Shown: positions 29,692-39,942, numbered from the stretch's first letter. The stretch is 64,000 nucleotides of DNA from JAHEDH01 sp963745865 (GCA_963745865.1 CAVUYZ010000005.1:124001-188000); one strand, 5' to 3'. Notes: generated from the sequence alone by a model not told the origin. Made by a program: numbers and translations.

Positions 29692-31089
29692 ATGAGATCA
29701 AACAGCAGGTGGCTTGCCGTCTTGCTCGTGTTGTCTCTGATAGTCGCCGCCTGCGGCGGCGATTCCGGGACTGACGAGGAGACGACGACTACGGCGGCAC
29801 CGGTCGACGCAACGACCACGACCGCCCCAACGAACGACACCGAACCGACAGGCGACACCGAGCCGATGGGCGACATGGTCCTCACCGACTTCGGGGTCGA
29901 CCTCGAAGCCGGAACGATCACGGTCGGGCTCCTGTCCGACCTGACCGGCGTGTTCTCGGCCCTCGTCAACCCGGTGGTGACCGGCTACGAGGCTCAGGTC
30001 GAGCAGATCAACGCCAACGGAGGCATCCACGGACTCGACATCGTGCTCGAGGTCCGCGACACCGTCTACACCGTCGACACCCACGTTCAGCAGTACAGCG
30101 AGATCCGGGACGATGTCGTGGCGATCGGTCACTCGACGGGATCGCCGCACTCGGTCGCGATCGCCCCGCAGCTAGCGGAAGACTCGATGCTCGCCGTCCC
30201 GCTCACGTGGTATTCGGGGTGGTCGGACCCGGCTCTCAACGCCAATCTGATCCCACACGGGATCCCGTATTGCCTCGAGGCGATGAACGTCCTCGGATAT
30301 GTCTCGGACAACATGCCGGATGCGACCACGATCGCGATCGCATCACAGCCGGGCGACTTCGGCGAGGACTCGGCGGTCGGCGCCAAGCTCGCCGCCGAGC
30401 AACTCGGCTTTGAGGTCGTGTATGACGGGCAGGGCGAGATCAATCCCGGTGACGAATCAACGCTCGGAGCCGTCGCCAACCAGATCGTGAGCTCGGGTGC
30501 CGACATCGTGTGGGTCACGACCTCGCCGGGGCCTTTGCGGGGATCTATGGTCAGGCCCTCGCCGGTGGATTCACGCCAACGGTGTGGTCGGGCGGATTCG
30601 TCGCATGGCAGTTCCCGCTGATCGGCCCCGACTCACCGCTCAAGGACGCGGTGCAGCGTGACATGATCTTCAGCCTGCCGTTCGCCAACTGGAGCTCGGA
30701 CAACCCCGGCACGCAGGCGGCGATCGAGACCATCCGTGCCTATGCACCCGATTCGCCCTCGTACGAGTACTTCCTCGAAGGCGTTGGCGAAGCCGATCCT
30801 GATGGAACGCGTTCTCAACGCGGCCTACGAGTCGGGCGATCTCACGAGGGGTGGGGTGCTCGCGGCCGCGAAGAGCCTCGAGTCCGTGAACTGGGACGGC
30901 CTGTGGCCGGAGGAGACATATGTCGGAGCGCCGAACGACATCGTCAACCGCACTTCCTACATCGTCCGCCCGAACGTCGCAGACCTCGAGGCAGGAGGCT
31001 CCGGGCTCGAGCTCCTCGAGTCGGACTACACCCATCCGATCACGGAGGGATACGAGTTCAACGGCGCCTGTTTCGCAGCGTTCGGATAG
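29692..31089 (+). CDS. ABC transporter substrate-binding lipoprotein (Liv type), two frame breaks
   Basis: Extracytoplasmic binding protein. The signal peptide MRSNSRWLAVLLVLSLIVAA ends in a lipobox (VAAC), followed by a Thr/Pro linker. The periplasmic-binding fold starts at GTITVGLLSDLTGVFSALVN and continues with VTGYEAQVEQINANGGIHGL. Breaks near 30530 and 30785 join AGAFAGIYGQALAGGFTPTV and VLNAAYESGDLTRGGVLAAA. About 465 residues. Start ATG with AGGGAAGAG upstream. It is followed by an intercistronic hairpin and livF. Ligand not predictable from the visible residues. Confidence 0.85.
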
Positions 31090-31101
31090 ACAAACCACGT
31101 G

Positions 31102-31135
31102 GTGGTGGGTGGCGGCTTCGGCTGCCACCCACCAC
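31102..31135 (+). terminator. intercistronic hairpin between the binding-protein gene and livF
   Basis: Perfect 12-bp stem (GTGGTGGGTGGC and its complement) around a 10-base loop containing CTTCGG, 12 bases after the binding-protein stop. There is no T tract. It probably reduces read-through or protects the upstream mRNA, giving more binding protein than ATPase. Confidence 0.65.
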
Positions 31136-31154
31136 GACGAGAGAAGGAGAGAGG

Positions 31155-31947
31155 ATGCTCGCAGTCGAGAATCTCGAGGTCGTCTACAACGACGTCGTCC
31201 TCGTGCTGCGCGGCATCTCACTCGAAGTGGGGGACGGCCAGATCGTGGCACTTGCTCGGCGCCAACGGTGCCGGGAAGACGACGACGATGCGGGCCATCA
31301 CCGGCCTGCTCGACGTCCACGAAGGCGAGATCACCAAAGGTCACGTCCTCTTCGATGGCGAGGACATCTCCCATCTCGACCCGTCATAGCGGGTCAGGCG
31401 GGGAATCGCTCAGGTGATGGAGGGGCGGCGGATCTTTGCCGAGCTCACCGTCGACGAGAACCTGACCGCCGGCGCATACACCAACAACGACTCGAAGAGC
31501 GTCAAGCGACAGTACGACCGGGTCATGACACTGTTCCCGCGGCTGGGCGAACGCCGGAAGTCGATCGCCGGGTACCTGTCGGGAGGCGAGCAGCAGATGC
31601 TGGCGATCGGCCGTGCGCTGATGCAGGACCCGAAGCTGATGATCATGGACGAGCCGTCGCTGGGCCTCGCCCCGAAGCTGGTGCAGCAGATCAAGGAGAT
31701 CGTCGTCGAGATCAACCAGCAGGGAACGTCGGTTCTCCTGATCGAACAGAACGCCAACATGGCGCTGTCGATCGCCCACCACGGCTACATCATGGAGACC
31801 GGGAAGGTCGTGATGGACGGCGACCCCAAGAAGCTGCTCGAGGACGAAGACGTCCAGGAGTTCTATCTCGGGCTTCACGGCGAAGGTGAGCGCAAATCAT
31901 TCAGAGATGTGAAGCACTACAAGCGCCGAAAGCGGTGGCTCTCGTGA
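31155..31947 (+). CDS. livF: Liv-type ABC transporter ATPase LivF, with a frame break and an in-frame amber codon
   Basis: Cytoplasmic ATPase of about 262 residues. It starts MLAVENLEVVYNDVVLVLRG; an indel near 31252 leads to LGANGAGKTTTMRAITGLLD (Walker A). In that frame a TAG at 31387-31389 interrupts LDPS(stop)RVRRGIAQVMEGRR, after which the same frame continues with AGYLSGGEQQMLAIGRALMQ (signature), LMIMDEPSLGLAPKLVQQIK (Walker B) and VLLIEQNANMALSIAHHGYI. Relatives have a Gln or Glu about here, so a CAG-to-TAG change is likely. Either a sequencing error or a genuine nonsense mutation. GAAGGAGAG precedes the ATG. Confidence 0.82.
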
Positions 31948-31949
31948 GG

Positions 31950-32332
31950 AATCCCCCATGGCTCGCTGGCGCTCGCCTGTTCCCCCAAGGGGGAACAAAC
32001 AATGACTGTCTCTGTTTGTCCCTCCGCAGGGGGGACGGGGTTCGTCCTACGAACCCAGGGGGGCCTTGGTTGCGCGGTGGCTCTCGGAAGCCCCCTTGTT
32101 TCGCTGGCGTCGGGTTGTTTGTCCCCCCAGTGGGGGGACGGCGTTCGCCCTGCGAACGCAGGGGGGTTTTGCGGGGTGGGCTTTTGAATCCCCCTTGGCT
32201 CGCTGGCGCTCGCCTGTTCCCCCGAGGGGGAACAAACAGTGATGTTGCAACCGCTTGTTGGGGTTGCTTGGATGAAGCCCCCTTGGCTCGCTGGCGCTCG
32301 CCTGTTCCCCCGAGGGGGAACAAACAGCGGGT
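31950..32332. repeat. array of palindromic repeats (types A and B) between livF and livG
   Basis: No gene in this stretch. Type A copies at about 31951-32001, 32187-32238 and 32275-32328 share GGCTCGCTGGCGCTCGCC followed by the hairpin GTTCCCCC-GA-GGGGGAAC and AACAAACA; the last two are nearly identical. A diverged A copy lies near 32089. Type B copies at about 32012-32066 and 32114-32168 start TGTTTGTCC and hold two hairpins, GTCCCxCC/GGGGGGAC and an 8-bp stem around CCT. The end of type A (GGGGGAACAAACA) is the complement of the start of type B, so both belong to one family. Confidence 0.85.
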
Positions 32333-32356
32333 TGTTTGTCAGCGGGAAGGGGTCTT

Positions 32357-33148
32357 GTGACTGAGGCGGGTGGGCGTCTGTTGGAGTTCAGGGATGTCCG
32401 GCTGTCGTTCAAGGGCGTCAGGGCGATCGATGGGGTCTCGTTCCACGTCGATCGAGGGGAGCTGTTCGCCATCATCGGCCCGAATGGCGCCGGCAAGACG
32501 TCCATTTTCAACTGCATCAACCAGGTGTACCGGCCCCAGGAAGGCGACATCCTGTGGAAGGGCGAGTCGATCATGGGGCTGAAGCCGAACAAGACGGCCG
32601 AGCTCGGAATCGCTCGGACGTTTCAGAACATCGCTCTGTTCTCTCACATGACCGTGATCGACAACATCCTCACCGGCCGTCACGTGCGGATGAAGGCAGG
32701 ATGGCTGGCAGGTGCGTTCTGGGTCGGCAAGGCCAAGAAGGAAGAGATCGCCAACCGGCGGCGGGTCGAAGACATCATCGACTTCCTCGAGATCGAGCAG
32801 TGGCGCAAGTACCCGGTCGGGCTGCTGCCCTATGGCGTTCAGAAGCGGGTGGAGCTGGCCAGGGCGCTGGCCATGGACCCTGAGCTGCTGCTCCTCGACG
32901 AGCCGGTCGCAGGGATGAATCTCGAAGAAACCGAGGACATGGCCCGCTTCATCCTTGACATCCAGGACGAGCTCGGGATCACCATGATCCTGGTCGAGCA
33001 CGACATGGGCCTGGTGATGGACATCGCCGATCGGGTGATGGTCGTCGACTTCGGCCGGAAGATCGGAGAGGGCAGACCATCGGAGGTCCAGCAGAACCCC
33101 GATGTCATCCGGGCCTATCTGGGTGAGGACTTCGAAGGAGCCGAGTAG
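32357..33148 (+). CDS. livG: Liv-type ABC transporter ATPase LivG
   Basis: Second ATPase of the importer, 263 residues, frame intact. Walker A is AIIGPNGAGKTSIFNCINQV; the LivG-specific segment ELGIARTFQNIALFSHMTVI follows. The signature region reads LLPYGVQKRVELARALAMDP, with Walker B ELLLLDEPVAGMN and the switch His in ILVEHDMGLVM. The usual LSGG motif is LPYG here, a known LivG variant. GTG 32357 is chosen for the GGAAGGGG 6 bases upstream; an in-frame TTG at 32336 lies inside the repeat array. The repeats separate it from livF, so its expression may differ. Confidence 0.9.
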   Translation: MTEAGGRLLEFRDVRLSFKGVRAIDGVSFHVDRGELFAIIGPNGAGKTSIFNCINQVYRPQEGDILWKGESIMGLKPNKTAELGIARTFQNIALFSHMTVIDNILTGRHVRMKAGWLAGAFWVGKAKKEEIANRRRVEDIIDFLEIEQWRKYPVGLLPYGVQKRVELARALAMDPELLLLDEPVAGMNLEETEDMARFILDIQDELGITMILVEHDMGLVMDIADRVMVVDFGRKIGEGRPSEVQQNPDVIRAYLGEDFEGAE

Positions 33149-33160
33149 GGCTTTTCTGAC

Positions 33161-33739
33161 CTATTTCTCGCCCAGGAGTCTCCAGGTCGTTGGGAGCAGG
33201 ATGCCGGCGGCGACGGCTTTGAGGACGTCTCCGAAGACGAACGGAGCGACACCTTTGAGGATCGCCTCGTTGATGTCCCATCCGAAGTTGATCATCAGCC
33301 CGGCGGCCCCGAATGCGTAGATGACGCCTGATCCGGCGAGGAACGCCGAGACGGTGGTGGCGACGTGGCGGTCCTGGTGGTTCTCGGCGAGCCGACCGAC
33401 GAGGGCAGCGGCGAAGATGAACCCGACGAGATACCCGGCGGTGCTCCCGGCGAAGGTGGAGATCCCCGATCCGCCATCGGCGAAGACGGGTAGACCCACA
33501 ATCCCCGCCATCAGATAGAGCGCCTGACTCGCCGCGCCGAGGCGCCAGCCCAGAGCGGCGCCGGAGAGCAGCACGGCGAAGGTCGAGCCTGTTATCGGAA
33601 CCGGTGTGAACGGAAGGGTGATCACCCATTGGGCGGCGACCGCGGTCAAAGCGGCGAAGCCGGTGACCGCCACGACGGCAGCGACACGACTCCTGGGTAG
33701 GACCCTGGAGGTCAGGACCGATGGGGCGAACGTCTGCAT
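33161..33739 (-). CDS. bioY: biotin transporter BioY (ECF S component)
   Basis: Six-helix membrane protein of 192 residues that binds biotin for an energy-coupling-factor importer. Visible are LPFTPVPITGSTFAVLLSGA (the family QVPVPPT-like loop), ALYLMAGIVGLPVFADGGSG and STAGYLVGFIFAAALVGRLA, all BioY hallmarks. No bioM/bioN lie next to it, so it either works alone or shares an ECF module encoded elsewhere. It converges with livG (12 bases between stops) and is divergent from the protease gene. Frame intact. Confidence 0.9.
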   Translation of the reverse strand: MQTFAPSVLTSRVLPRSRVAAVVAVTGFAALTAVAAQWVITLPFTPVPITGSTFAVLLSGAALGWRLGAASQALYLMAGIVGLPVFADGGSGISTFAGSTAGYLVGFIFAAALVGRLAENHQDRHVATTVSAFLAGSGVIYAFGAAGLMINFGWDINEAILKGVAPFVFGDVLKAVAAGILLPTTWRLLGEK

Positions 33740-33821
33740 TTCGTACCTTCCACGTTTGGTCGTGCGAGTCTACGAGGGGCATCGACGAGGTACGGCGAAT
33801 CCGGGGATACGATCATCGCCG

Positions 33822-34830
33822 ATGAAGTCTGTGCTCCCACGGTGGGTGATCGCGATGCTCGTCGGGCTCGTCCTGGCAGCGTCCGGCGCCGTCGCCGCCT
33901 GGTCGGTCTCGCTTCCGTACTACGCGTTCTCGCCCGGTCCGGTCGGCGATGCACTCGACGTGGTCACCTCCGACGACTCTGTCGCAGTGTTCCAGCCCGA
34001 CGGAGAGCTGTTCTTTCTCACCGTGTCCCTTCAGGAAGTCAATGTCTACGAGGCGATCGCCGCCGCCCTCGACCCGGCGGTGGATCTGGTTCGCCGTCAG
34101 GCCGTCCGCTCCGACGAAGAGTCGGACGAGGATTTCAAAAAGCGCAATCTCAACTCGATGGACCGCTCGATCGAGACGGCGGTTGCGGTCGCGCTCGATC
34201 GTGCAGGTGTGGAGATGGCGATCGAATCGGACGGCGTCCAGGTGGTCGACACTGTTCCGGGGTCGGGCTCGGAGGGATTGCTCGAGCCCGGTGACGTCAT
34301 CACGGCAGTCGGAGGAGTCCCGGTCCAGTTGGCAGCCGACATCGGTGTCGTGATCGGTGAGCTGAGTCCCGGCGCCGTTGTCGAGATCGAGCTGGAGCGG
34401 AACGGCGAGTCAATGACCGTCAGCGTCGAGCTGACTGCGTCTGCCGATGGTTCCCGGCCATTGATCGGCATCACCGCTACGACGGCCAACCCTCGATATC
34501 CGATCAGCATCGAAGCGTCCAACATCGGCGGCCCGTCGGCCGGGATGATGTACACGTTGGCGATCATGGACCTGCTCATCGACGGCGATCTCACCAACGG
34601 CCATGTGGTCGCAGGCACGGGGACGATCAACCCTGATGGTTCCGTCGGCCCCATCGGCGGAATTCGGCAGAAGGTGGTCGCCGCCGAGGCAGCGGGAGCC
34701 GAGCTGATGCTGGTACCCGAGCGGAACTACGAGGACGCATCTGACCGCCGAACGCGAATCGATCGATCTGATACCGATTTCCTCGATCGACGACGCCCTG
34801 GCCGCTCTGGAAGCCCTGCCCGCAGCCTGA
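33822..34830 (+). CDS. membrane-anchored PDZ/Lon-type serine protease (S16), frame-broken at the end
   Basis: Secreted-side protease tethered by one N-terminal helix (WVIAMLVGLVLAASGAVAAW). A PDZ domain lies at about residues 130-205 (VVDTVPGSGSEGLLEPGDVI, then TAVGGVPVQLAADIGVVIGE). The Lon-like catalytic domain has the Ser in IGGPSAGMMYTLAIMDLL and the Lys in GPIGGIRQKVVAAEAAGAEL, the Ser-Lys dyad. An indel near 34737 restores the C-terminal helix (LTAERESIDLIPISSIDDAL) ending at 34830; about 336 residues, as in actinobacterial YlbL-like proteins. The targets are unknown. Confidence 0.87.
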
Positions 34831-34876
34831 GGATGCGCGGACCGCATCGGCCCTGCCGGTATCGTTCGAGCCACCC

Positions 34877-36943
34877 ATGCCCCAGTTCACACCGGACGAC
34901 ATCGCCAATCAGCGGTTCCGTTCCTCGTTCCGCGGATACGACACGAACGAGGTCGCGCAGTACCTGGCGTCCATGGCCGATGCGGTCGCCGAGCTCGTCG
35001 TCGAACGCGACCGGCTCCAGGCGCGACTCGTCGACATGGGGGAGCGGGATCTGAAGCGGGAATTCGAGGCGGTCGGTCGCGAAGTAGCCGAGGTGCTGGA
35101 GTCGGCACGCGATGCTGCAGATCAGATGCGCGAACGCGCGTCCGGTGACGCCACCCGGTGGCGGTCGGAGGCGGTCGCCGAGGCCGAGGCGGTGCTCCGT
35201 CGGGCCAGGGCCGATGCCGAGCAGTTGCGCAGCGACGCATGGTCCACTGGTGACGAGCTCTTGAAGCAGGCGGTAGCCGAAGCGGAGCGGATCAACGGCG
35301 CCACTGAGCAGGAGCGACTTCGATTGGTGGGGGAGGCGGAACGCGAGTCGCACCGCCTCGTGTCCGCCGCCCGACGGGAGTCCGAGGAGCTGATGCGGAC
35401 GGCGCGGATGGAGGCGGATCGGCTTCTCACCAGAGGGCAAGAGGATCACGATCAGATCATTCAGCAGGCGAACCGTGCTGCCGAGGCGGCGCAGGAGCGG
35501 ACTCGGGCTCTCGAGCTGAGGCGGGAAGAGCTGCGGTCCGAGCTCGATGAGATCCGCCACTCACTCGCAACCGTCGAAGGTGAGCTGGAGGACCGCCGGG
35601 CCGCGTTGGCGTTGTCGCCGGCCACCGAGGAGGTCGCTGAGGAGACGTCGGACGACGACCACGGCGATGACGACCCATCTGAGTGGTCCCCGGGAGAGAC
35701 GGTGCGAGTTGTTCGCCCGTCGACGTCGGGCGATCCCGCCCAGTCACCCCACATCGTGTCGCCGGCGATGCCTGAGATCACCGTCCTCACCGCCGATGAG
35801 CTCGCCCGCCGCACATCGGAAGAGGCTGGAGTGGAGGCCGTTCCCGGCGAGCCGCTCGATGTCTTTGGCTCGGAAGCGGAGAACCGGCAGCGGATGCCGA
35901 TGACGACGACCAGGTTCCCGCCGATGAGACCGATGTCGACTCTGAGCAGAGTGACGTCGACCCCGAACAGAGTGACGAGGCTGACGTCGAGCCGATCCCC
36001 GAGGTCAGCGACGACGCCGTATCAGGCGACGTTGAAGACGCCACCGCTGACGCCGCTCAGAGACGAGGTTGTGGACGGCCCACCAGATGATGCCCAGGTC
36101 GACCATGTCGCTTTGATTCAGTCCGGGTCTGATGAATCGGACGCCGGCACCGACGAGCTCGATCGGAGCTTTGCCGAGTTGTCGGGGTTGTTCGACCGAC
36201 TCCGCGAGCCTGGCGAGCCACAGGACGCAGCGGTGTCGTCCCCCGGCGACGAAGAGCCGGCTGCAGCCGAAACCGAGCCCGACGGGGGAGCAGATCGGGA
36301 GGCGGTCAAACCATCGGTGCGATACACCGAGGACGTCTTCGAATTGAAGAGTCGATTGTTGATGCCGATCACCAATCGAGCCTTGCGCAACATCAAGCGT
36401 CAGCTGACCGAAGCCCAGAACGAAGCCCTCGAGGAGCTCAGGCTGACCGACGGCGAGTGGGAGCCCGACGGGCCTTCGCTCGGAGCGAGGCTCCGACCGG
36501 ACCTGACCGTGCTCTCCTCCGAGTCTTTCGCAGCGGGCCATGCTGCTGCTGTCGAAATGTCGGGCGAGCGGGTCAAACGGCCATCGACGCCGAAGGGAGA
36601 ATCGGAGAACGACTGGGTGTCGGCGCTGATCAGAGATCTCAACACCACGCTGGGCGAGGGGCGTCGCCAGGGCCAAGGGTCGCGAGAGCTCGGCGCCTCG
36701 GTGTCACGTGTGTTCCGCTCGTGGCGGACCGATGAGGCCGAGCGCAGGGTGTCCGACGTTGCGGCGCACGCGTATCACTCCGCTCTGTCCGACATCCTGA
36801 TCGCGTCCGGGTATTCGGTCGAGTGGGTGGTGGCGGGCCGCGGCTGTCCCACATGCCGGACGAATGCAGAATCGGTGCCCAGTGAGTGGACATCCGTGCC
36901 TCCTGCGCACAGCGGCTGTGGGTGCACACTTGTCATTGTCTGA
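34877..36943 (+). CDS. DivIVA-domain protein with phage-head-protein-like cysteine tail
   Basis: About 688 residues. Residues 1-60 form a DivIVA-type N-terminus (MPQFTPDDIANQRFRSSFRG, YDTNEVAQYLASMADAVAEL), followed by a very long coiled coil to about residue 255. Residues 340-395 are out of frame: between about 35893 and 36065 another frame gives an acidic repeat region (SEQSDVDPEQSDEADVEP), so two compensating indels occur here. From about residue 485 a helical domain (FELKSRLLMPITNRALRNIK) leads to AYHSALSDILIASGYSVEWV and a tail with CPTC and CGC before TLVIV. That tail resembles the C-terminal end of phage Mu F/SPP1 gp7-type head proteins. Polar or division-site localisation is likely; the tail's job is unknown. 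Confidence 0.72.
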   Translation: MPQFTPDDIANQRFRSSFRGYDTNEVAQYLASMADAVAELVVERDRLQARLVDMGERDLKREFEAVGREVAEVLESARDAADQMRERASGDATRWRSEAVAEAEAVLRRARADAEQLRSDAWSTGDELLKQAVAEAERINGATEQERLRLVGEAERESHRLVSAARRESEELMRTARMEADRLLTRGQEDHDQIIQQANRAAEAAQERTRALELRREELRSELDEIRHSLATVEGELEDRRAALALSPATEEVAEETSDDDHGDDDPSEWSPGETVRVVRPSTSGDPAQSPHIVSPAMPEITVLTADELARRTSEEAGVEAVPGEPLDVFGSEAENRQRMPMTTTRFPPMRPMSTLSRVTSTPNRVTRLTSSRSPRSATTPYQATLKTPPLTPLRDEVVDGPPDDAQVDHVALIQSGSDESDAGTDELDRSFAELSGLFDRLREPGEPQDAAVSSPGDEEPAAAETEPDGGADREAVKPSVRYTEDVFELKSRLLMPITNRALRNIKRQLTEAQNEALEELRLTDGEWEPDGPSLGARLRPDLTVLSSESFAAGHAAAVEMSGERVKRPSTPKGESENDWVSALIRDLNTTLGEGRRQGQGSRELGASVSRVFRSWRTDEAERRVSDVAAHAYHSALSDILIASGYSVEWVVAGRGCPTCRTNAESVPSEWTSVPPAHSGCGCTLVIV

Positions 36944-37002
36944 TCGGGGCAGGGCCGGCCACTTCGATGATTGCTGTCTATCTTTCGTAGACTCCTGAAC
37001 CG

Positions 37003-39942
37003 ATGTTCGTACGCAACGCTGAACCCGCCCCCCAAGACGCTCGACGACGGCTCCTGGTCATCGTCGCCGCGGTCATTGCCGTCTCATATCTCATACTGAC
37101 GGGCCTCGCCTCGCTCTGGACCGACTACATGTGGTTCGACTCGGTCGGCTTCGTCTCGGTGTGGTGGACGCGGCTCCTGACCACGCTCGGCCTGTCAGCG
37201 GCCGGTGTCGTGATCGTCTTCATCTTCATCTTCGGGAACCTGGTTCTGACCGATCGGCTGTCTCCGCGCTTCTCGCTGTTCAATCAACAGGAGGACGAGG
37301 AGCTGATCGAGCGGTTCCGCGAATGGGTGGAGCCGCGACTCCGGCTCGTGCGGCTCGGCGCATCGGCACTGTTCGCCCTGCTCATCGGAGCCGGATTGGC
37401 CGCCTGGCGCGACGACTTCTTCCTCGCCATCAACTCGACCAATTTCGGTGTGACCGATCCTCAGTTCGGTCTGGACGTCGGCTTCTACATGTTCCAGCTC
37501 CCGTTCATCGCCGAGGTCGTCAGCTGGCTGTTCAACCTGTTCATCCTGACGCTGCTCCTGATCGTCGCCGTCCACTACCTCAACGGTGGTATCCGCCTGG
37601 ACCCGACGACGAACCGGCCCACCATGAACTCAGGGGTCAAGACCCACATCTCGATCCTGGTTGCGCTGATCGCTCTCCTCAGGGCGGGCTCGTATCTGAT
37701 CGACAAGTGGGAGCTGCTGTATGCGAATACCGGCTCGTTCGCCGGTGCCGGATACACCGATATCAACGCCCGCATCCCCGCTCTGAACCTGCTGGCACTG
37801 GTCTCGGTCCTCGCCGCGGTCTTGTTCCTCTGGAACATCCGGCGGCGTGACTGGACGGTTGCGCTTGTCGGACTCGGAGCATGGGCATTCGTATCGCTCG
37901 CGGCCGGTGTCGTCTATCCGGCAATCATCGAGCGCCTCCAGGTGGTTCCCGAGCCGCTGCAGGTCGAGCGCGAGTACATCGCCCGCAACATCGAGTTCAC
38001 TCGTGACGGTTACGGGCTCTCCGATGTGGAGATCCGCGACTTTCGCCGCTTCACGCGATCTGACCGTCGACGACATCGAGGCCAACCGTGCCACGATCGA
38101 CAACTTGCGGTTGTGGGATCCGGGGGTTCTTCGTGACACCTATCAGAACCTCCAGGAGATCCGGGCGTTCTACCGGGTCGATCGGGTGGACACCGACCGA
38201 TACATGGTGGACGGCGAGCTGACCCAGGTGATGGTCTCCGCCCGCGAGCTCGAGGAGACGTCGCAGAACATCCCGAGCGACTGGCAGAACCAGCGGCTCA
38301 TCTACACCCACGGCTTCGGCGCCGTCCTGTCACCGGCCAACACGGTCGAGAGTGACGGACAACCCGAGCTGTTGATCCGCGATCTACCCCCGGTCTCTGA
38401 CGTGCCCGCGTTGCCGTTCGGCGAAGGGTCACAGCCCAGGATCTACTTCGGGGAGACGGCTCGTTCGAGCCCGGTGATCGTGAAGACGGGCTCGGCGGAT
38501 CAGGAAGTCGACTTCCCGCTCGGCAACAGCATCTCGTTCAACTCCTACGACGGCGAAGCCGGCGTCGTGATGGACAACATCTTCAAGCGCATGGCGTTCG
38601 CGCTGCGGTATCGCGGACCTCAACGTCCTCATCTCGGGCCAGCTGAGAGAGGACAGCCGTGTCCTGATGATCCGCAACATCCGCGAGCGGGTCCAGTCGA
38701 TCGCACCGTTCCTGGCGATCGATTCAGATCCATACCCTGTTCTCGAGGGCAATCGGATCACATGGGTGATGGATCTCTATACCTATTCCGATGCGTATCC
38801 ATACAGCCAGCCCGTCACCGCGGATCAGACCAATCGGCTGACGGTCACGTCGACGCTGCCGAGGGCAGGGTTCAACTACATCCGCAACTCGGTCAAGGTG
38901 ACGATCGACGCCTACGACGGGACGATGCGCTTCCATATCATCGATCCCGACGATCCTGTGGTCGAGACATGGTCGAAGGTCTTTCCCGAGATGTTCGTTC
39001 CGATCACTGATATGAACGACGAGATCCGTGACCATGTCCGCTACCCCCAGGACCTGTTCAAGATCCAGGGCGAGCTCTACCTCGATTATCACGTGACCAA
39101 TGTCGACGACTTCTTCTCAGGGTCGGACACATGGTCGGTTCCCGTCGATCCCGCATCGCCACTCAGGATCGGTGAGACGCTGCTCCGCGGCGACCAGGTG
39201 GGGACCAACGGCCGGTTCCTCGATCAGCTTCTGCCGAACTATCTGCTCTACCGCTTGCCCAGCGAGGACAACGAGAGTTACACCCTGACCCAGCCGTTCA
39301 CCCCGGAGAACAAGCCGAACATGTCGTCGTTCCTGATCGCCGACTCGACGCCCGAGCGGTATGGCCGTCTGATCGATTTCCGGCTTCCGTCCGGCAGTCT
39401 GGTCGAGGGAACCGGACAGGTGGGTGCCAGGATCCAGCAGGATCCGGTGATCGCCAGAGAGCTCACCCTGCTCGGCCAGGAGGGGTCCCGGGTGCTGTTC
39501 GGTGACATGCTGGTGGTGCCGGTGGAGGAATCGATCCTGTACGTCATGCCGGTGTATCTGGCGTCGGCGGATTCCGAGCGCGCTGCCGGAGTTCCGCTTC
39601 GTGATCGTGGTGTTCGGTGACACGATCAGTTGGGACACCACGCTCGACGGGGCGCTCGCACAGGTATTCGGCGAGCCAGTCGGCGGCGAAGCTCCCGACC
39701 CCAACGGTTCGGGCACCGGCGACCCGACATTGCCGAGCACCGTCGAGCAACTGCTGGAGCAGGCGAGTGTCGCGTTCGAGCAGGCGAATGCCGCTCTGCG
39801 GGCGGGTGACCTCGCCGAGTACCAGCGTCTCGTCGAGGACGCGCAAGGCTTCATCGATCAAGCATTCGAGTCTGCTTCTTCCCGAGACGGACGCGGGGCT
39901 ACCGGTCACCCTCGGTTGAGGTGGACGCGATACACGCGATGA
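37003..39942 (+). CDS. UPF0182-family membrane protein, several frame breaks
   Basis: Large conserved actinobacterial/cyanobacterial membrane protein of about 980 residues, function unknown. The N-terminal third has seven hydrophobic helices (LLVIVAAVIAVSYLILTGLA, SLWTDYMWFDSVGFVSVWWT, VYPAIIERLQVVPEPLQVER), and the rest is a large extracytoplasmic domain with IRAFYRVDRVDTDRYMVDGE, IYTHGFGAVLSPANTV, YGETA-type IYFGETARSSPVIV, and GNRITWVMDLYTYSDAYPYS. Breaks fall near 38052, 38610 and 39590. The tail is an acidic helical region (LLEQASVAFEQANAALRAGD). Exact stop uncertain: 39942 in the longest frame, within the terminator palindrome. Confidence 0.88.

Noticed and set aside
31950..32332. Repeat array considered as CRISPR
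   Set aside because: Repeats are palindromic, of two types, unequally spaced and in both orientations; spacers are not of uniform length and no cas genes are near.
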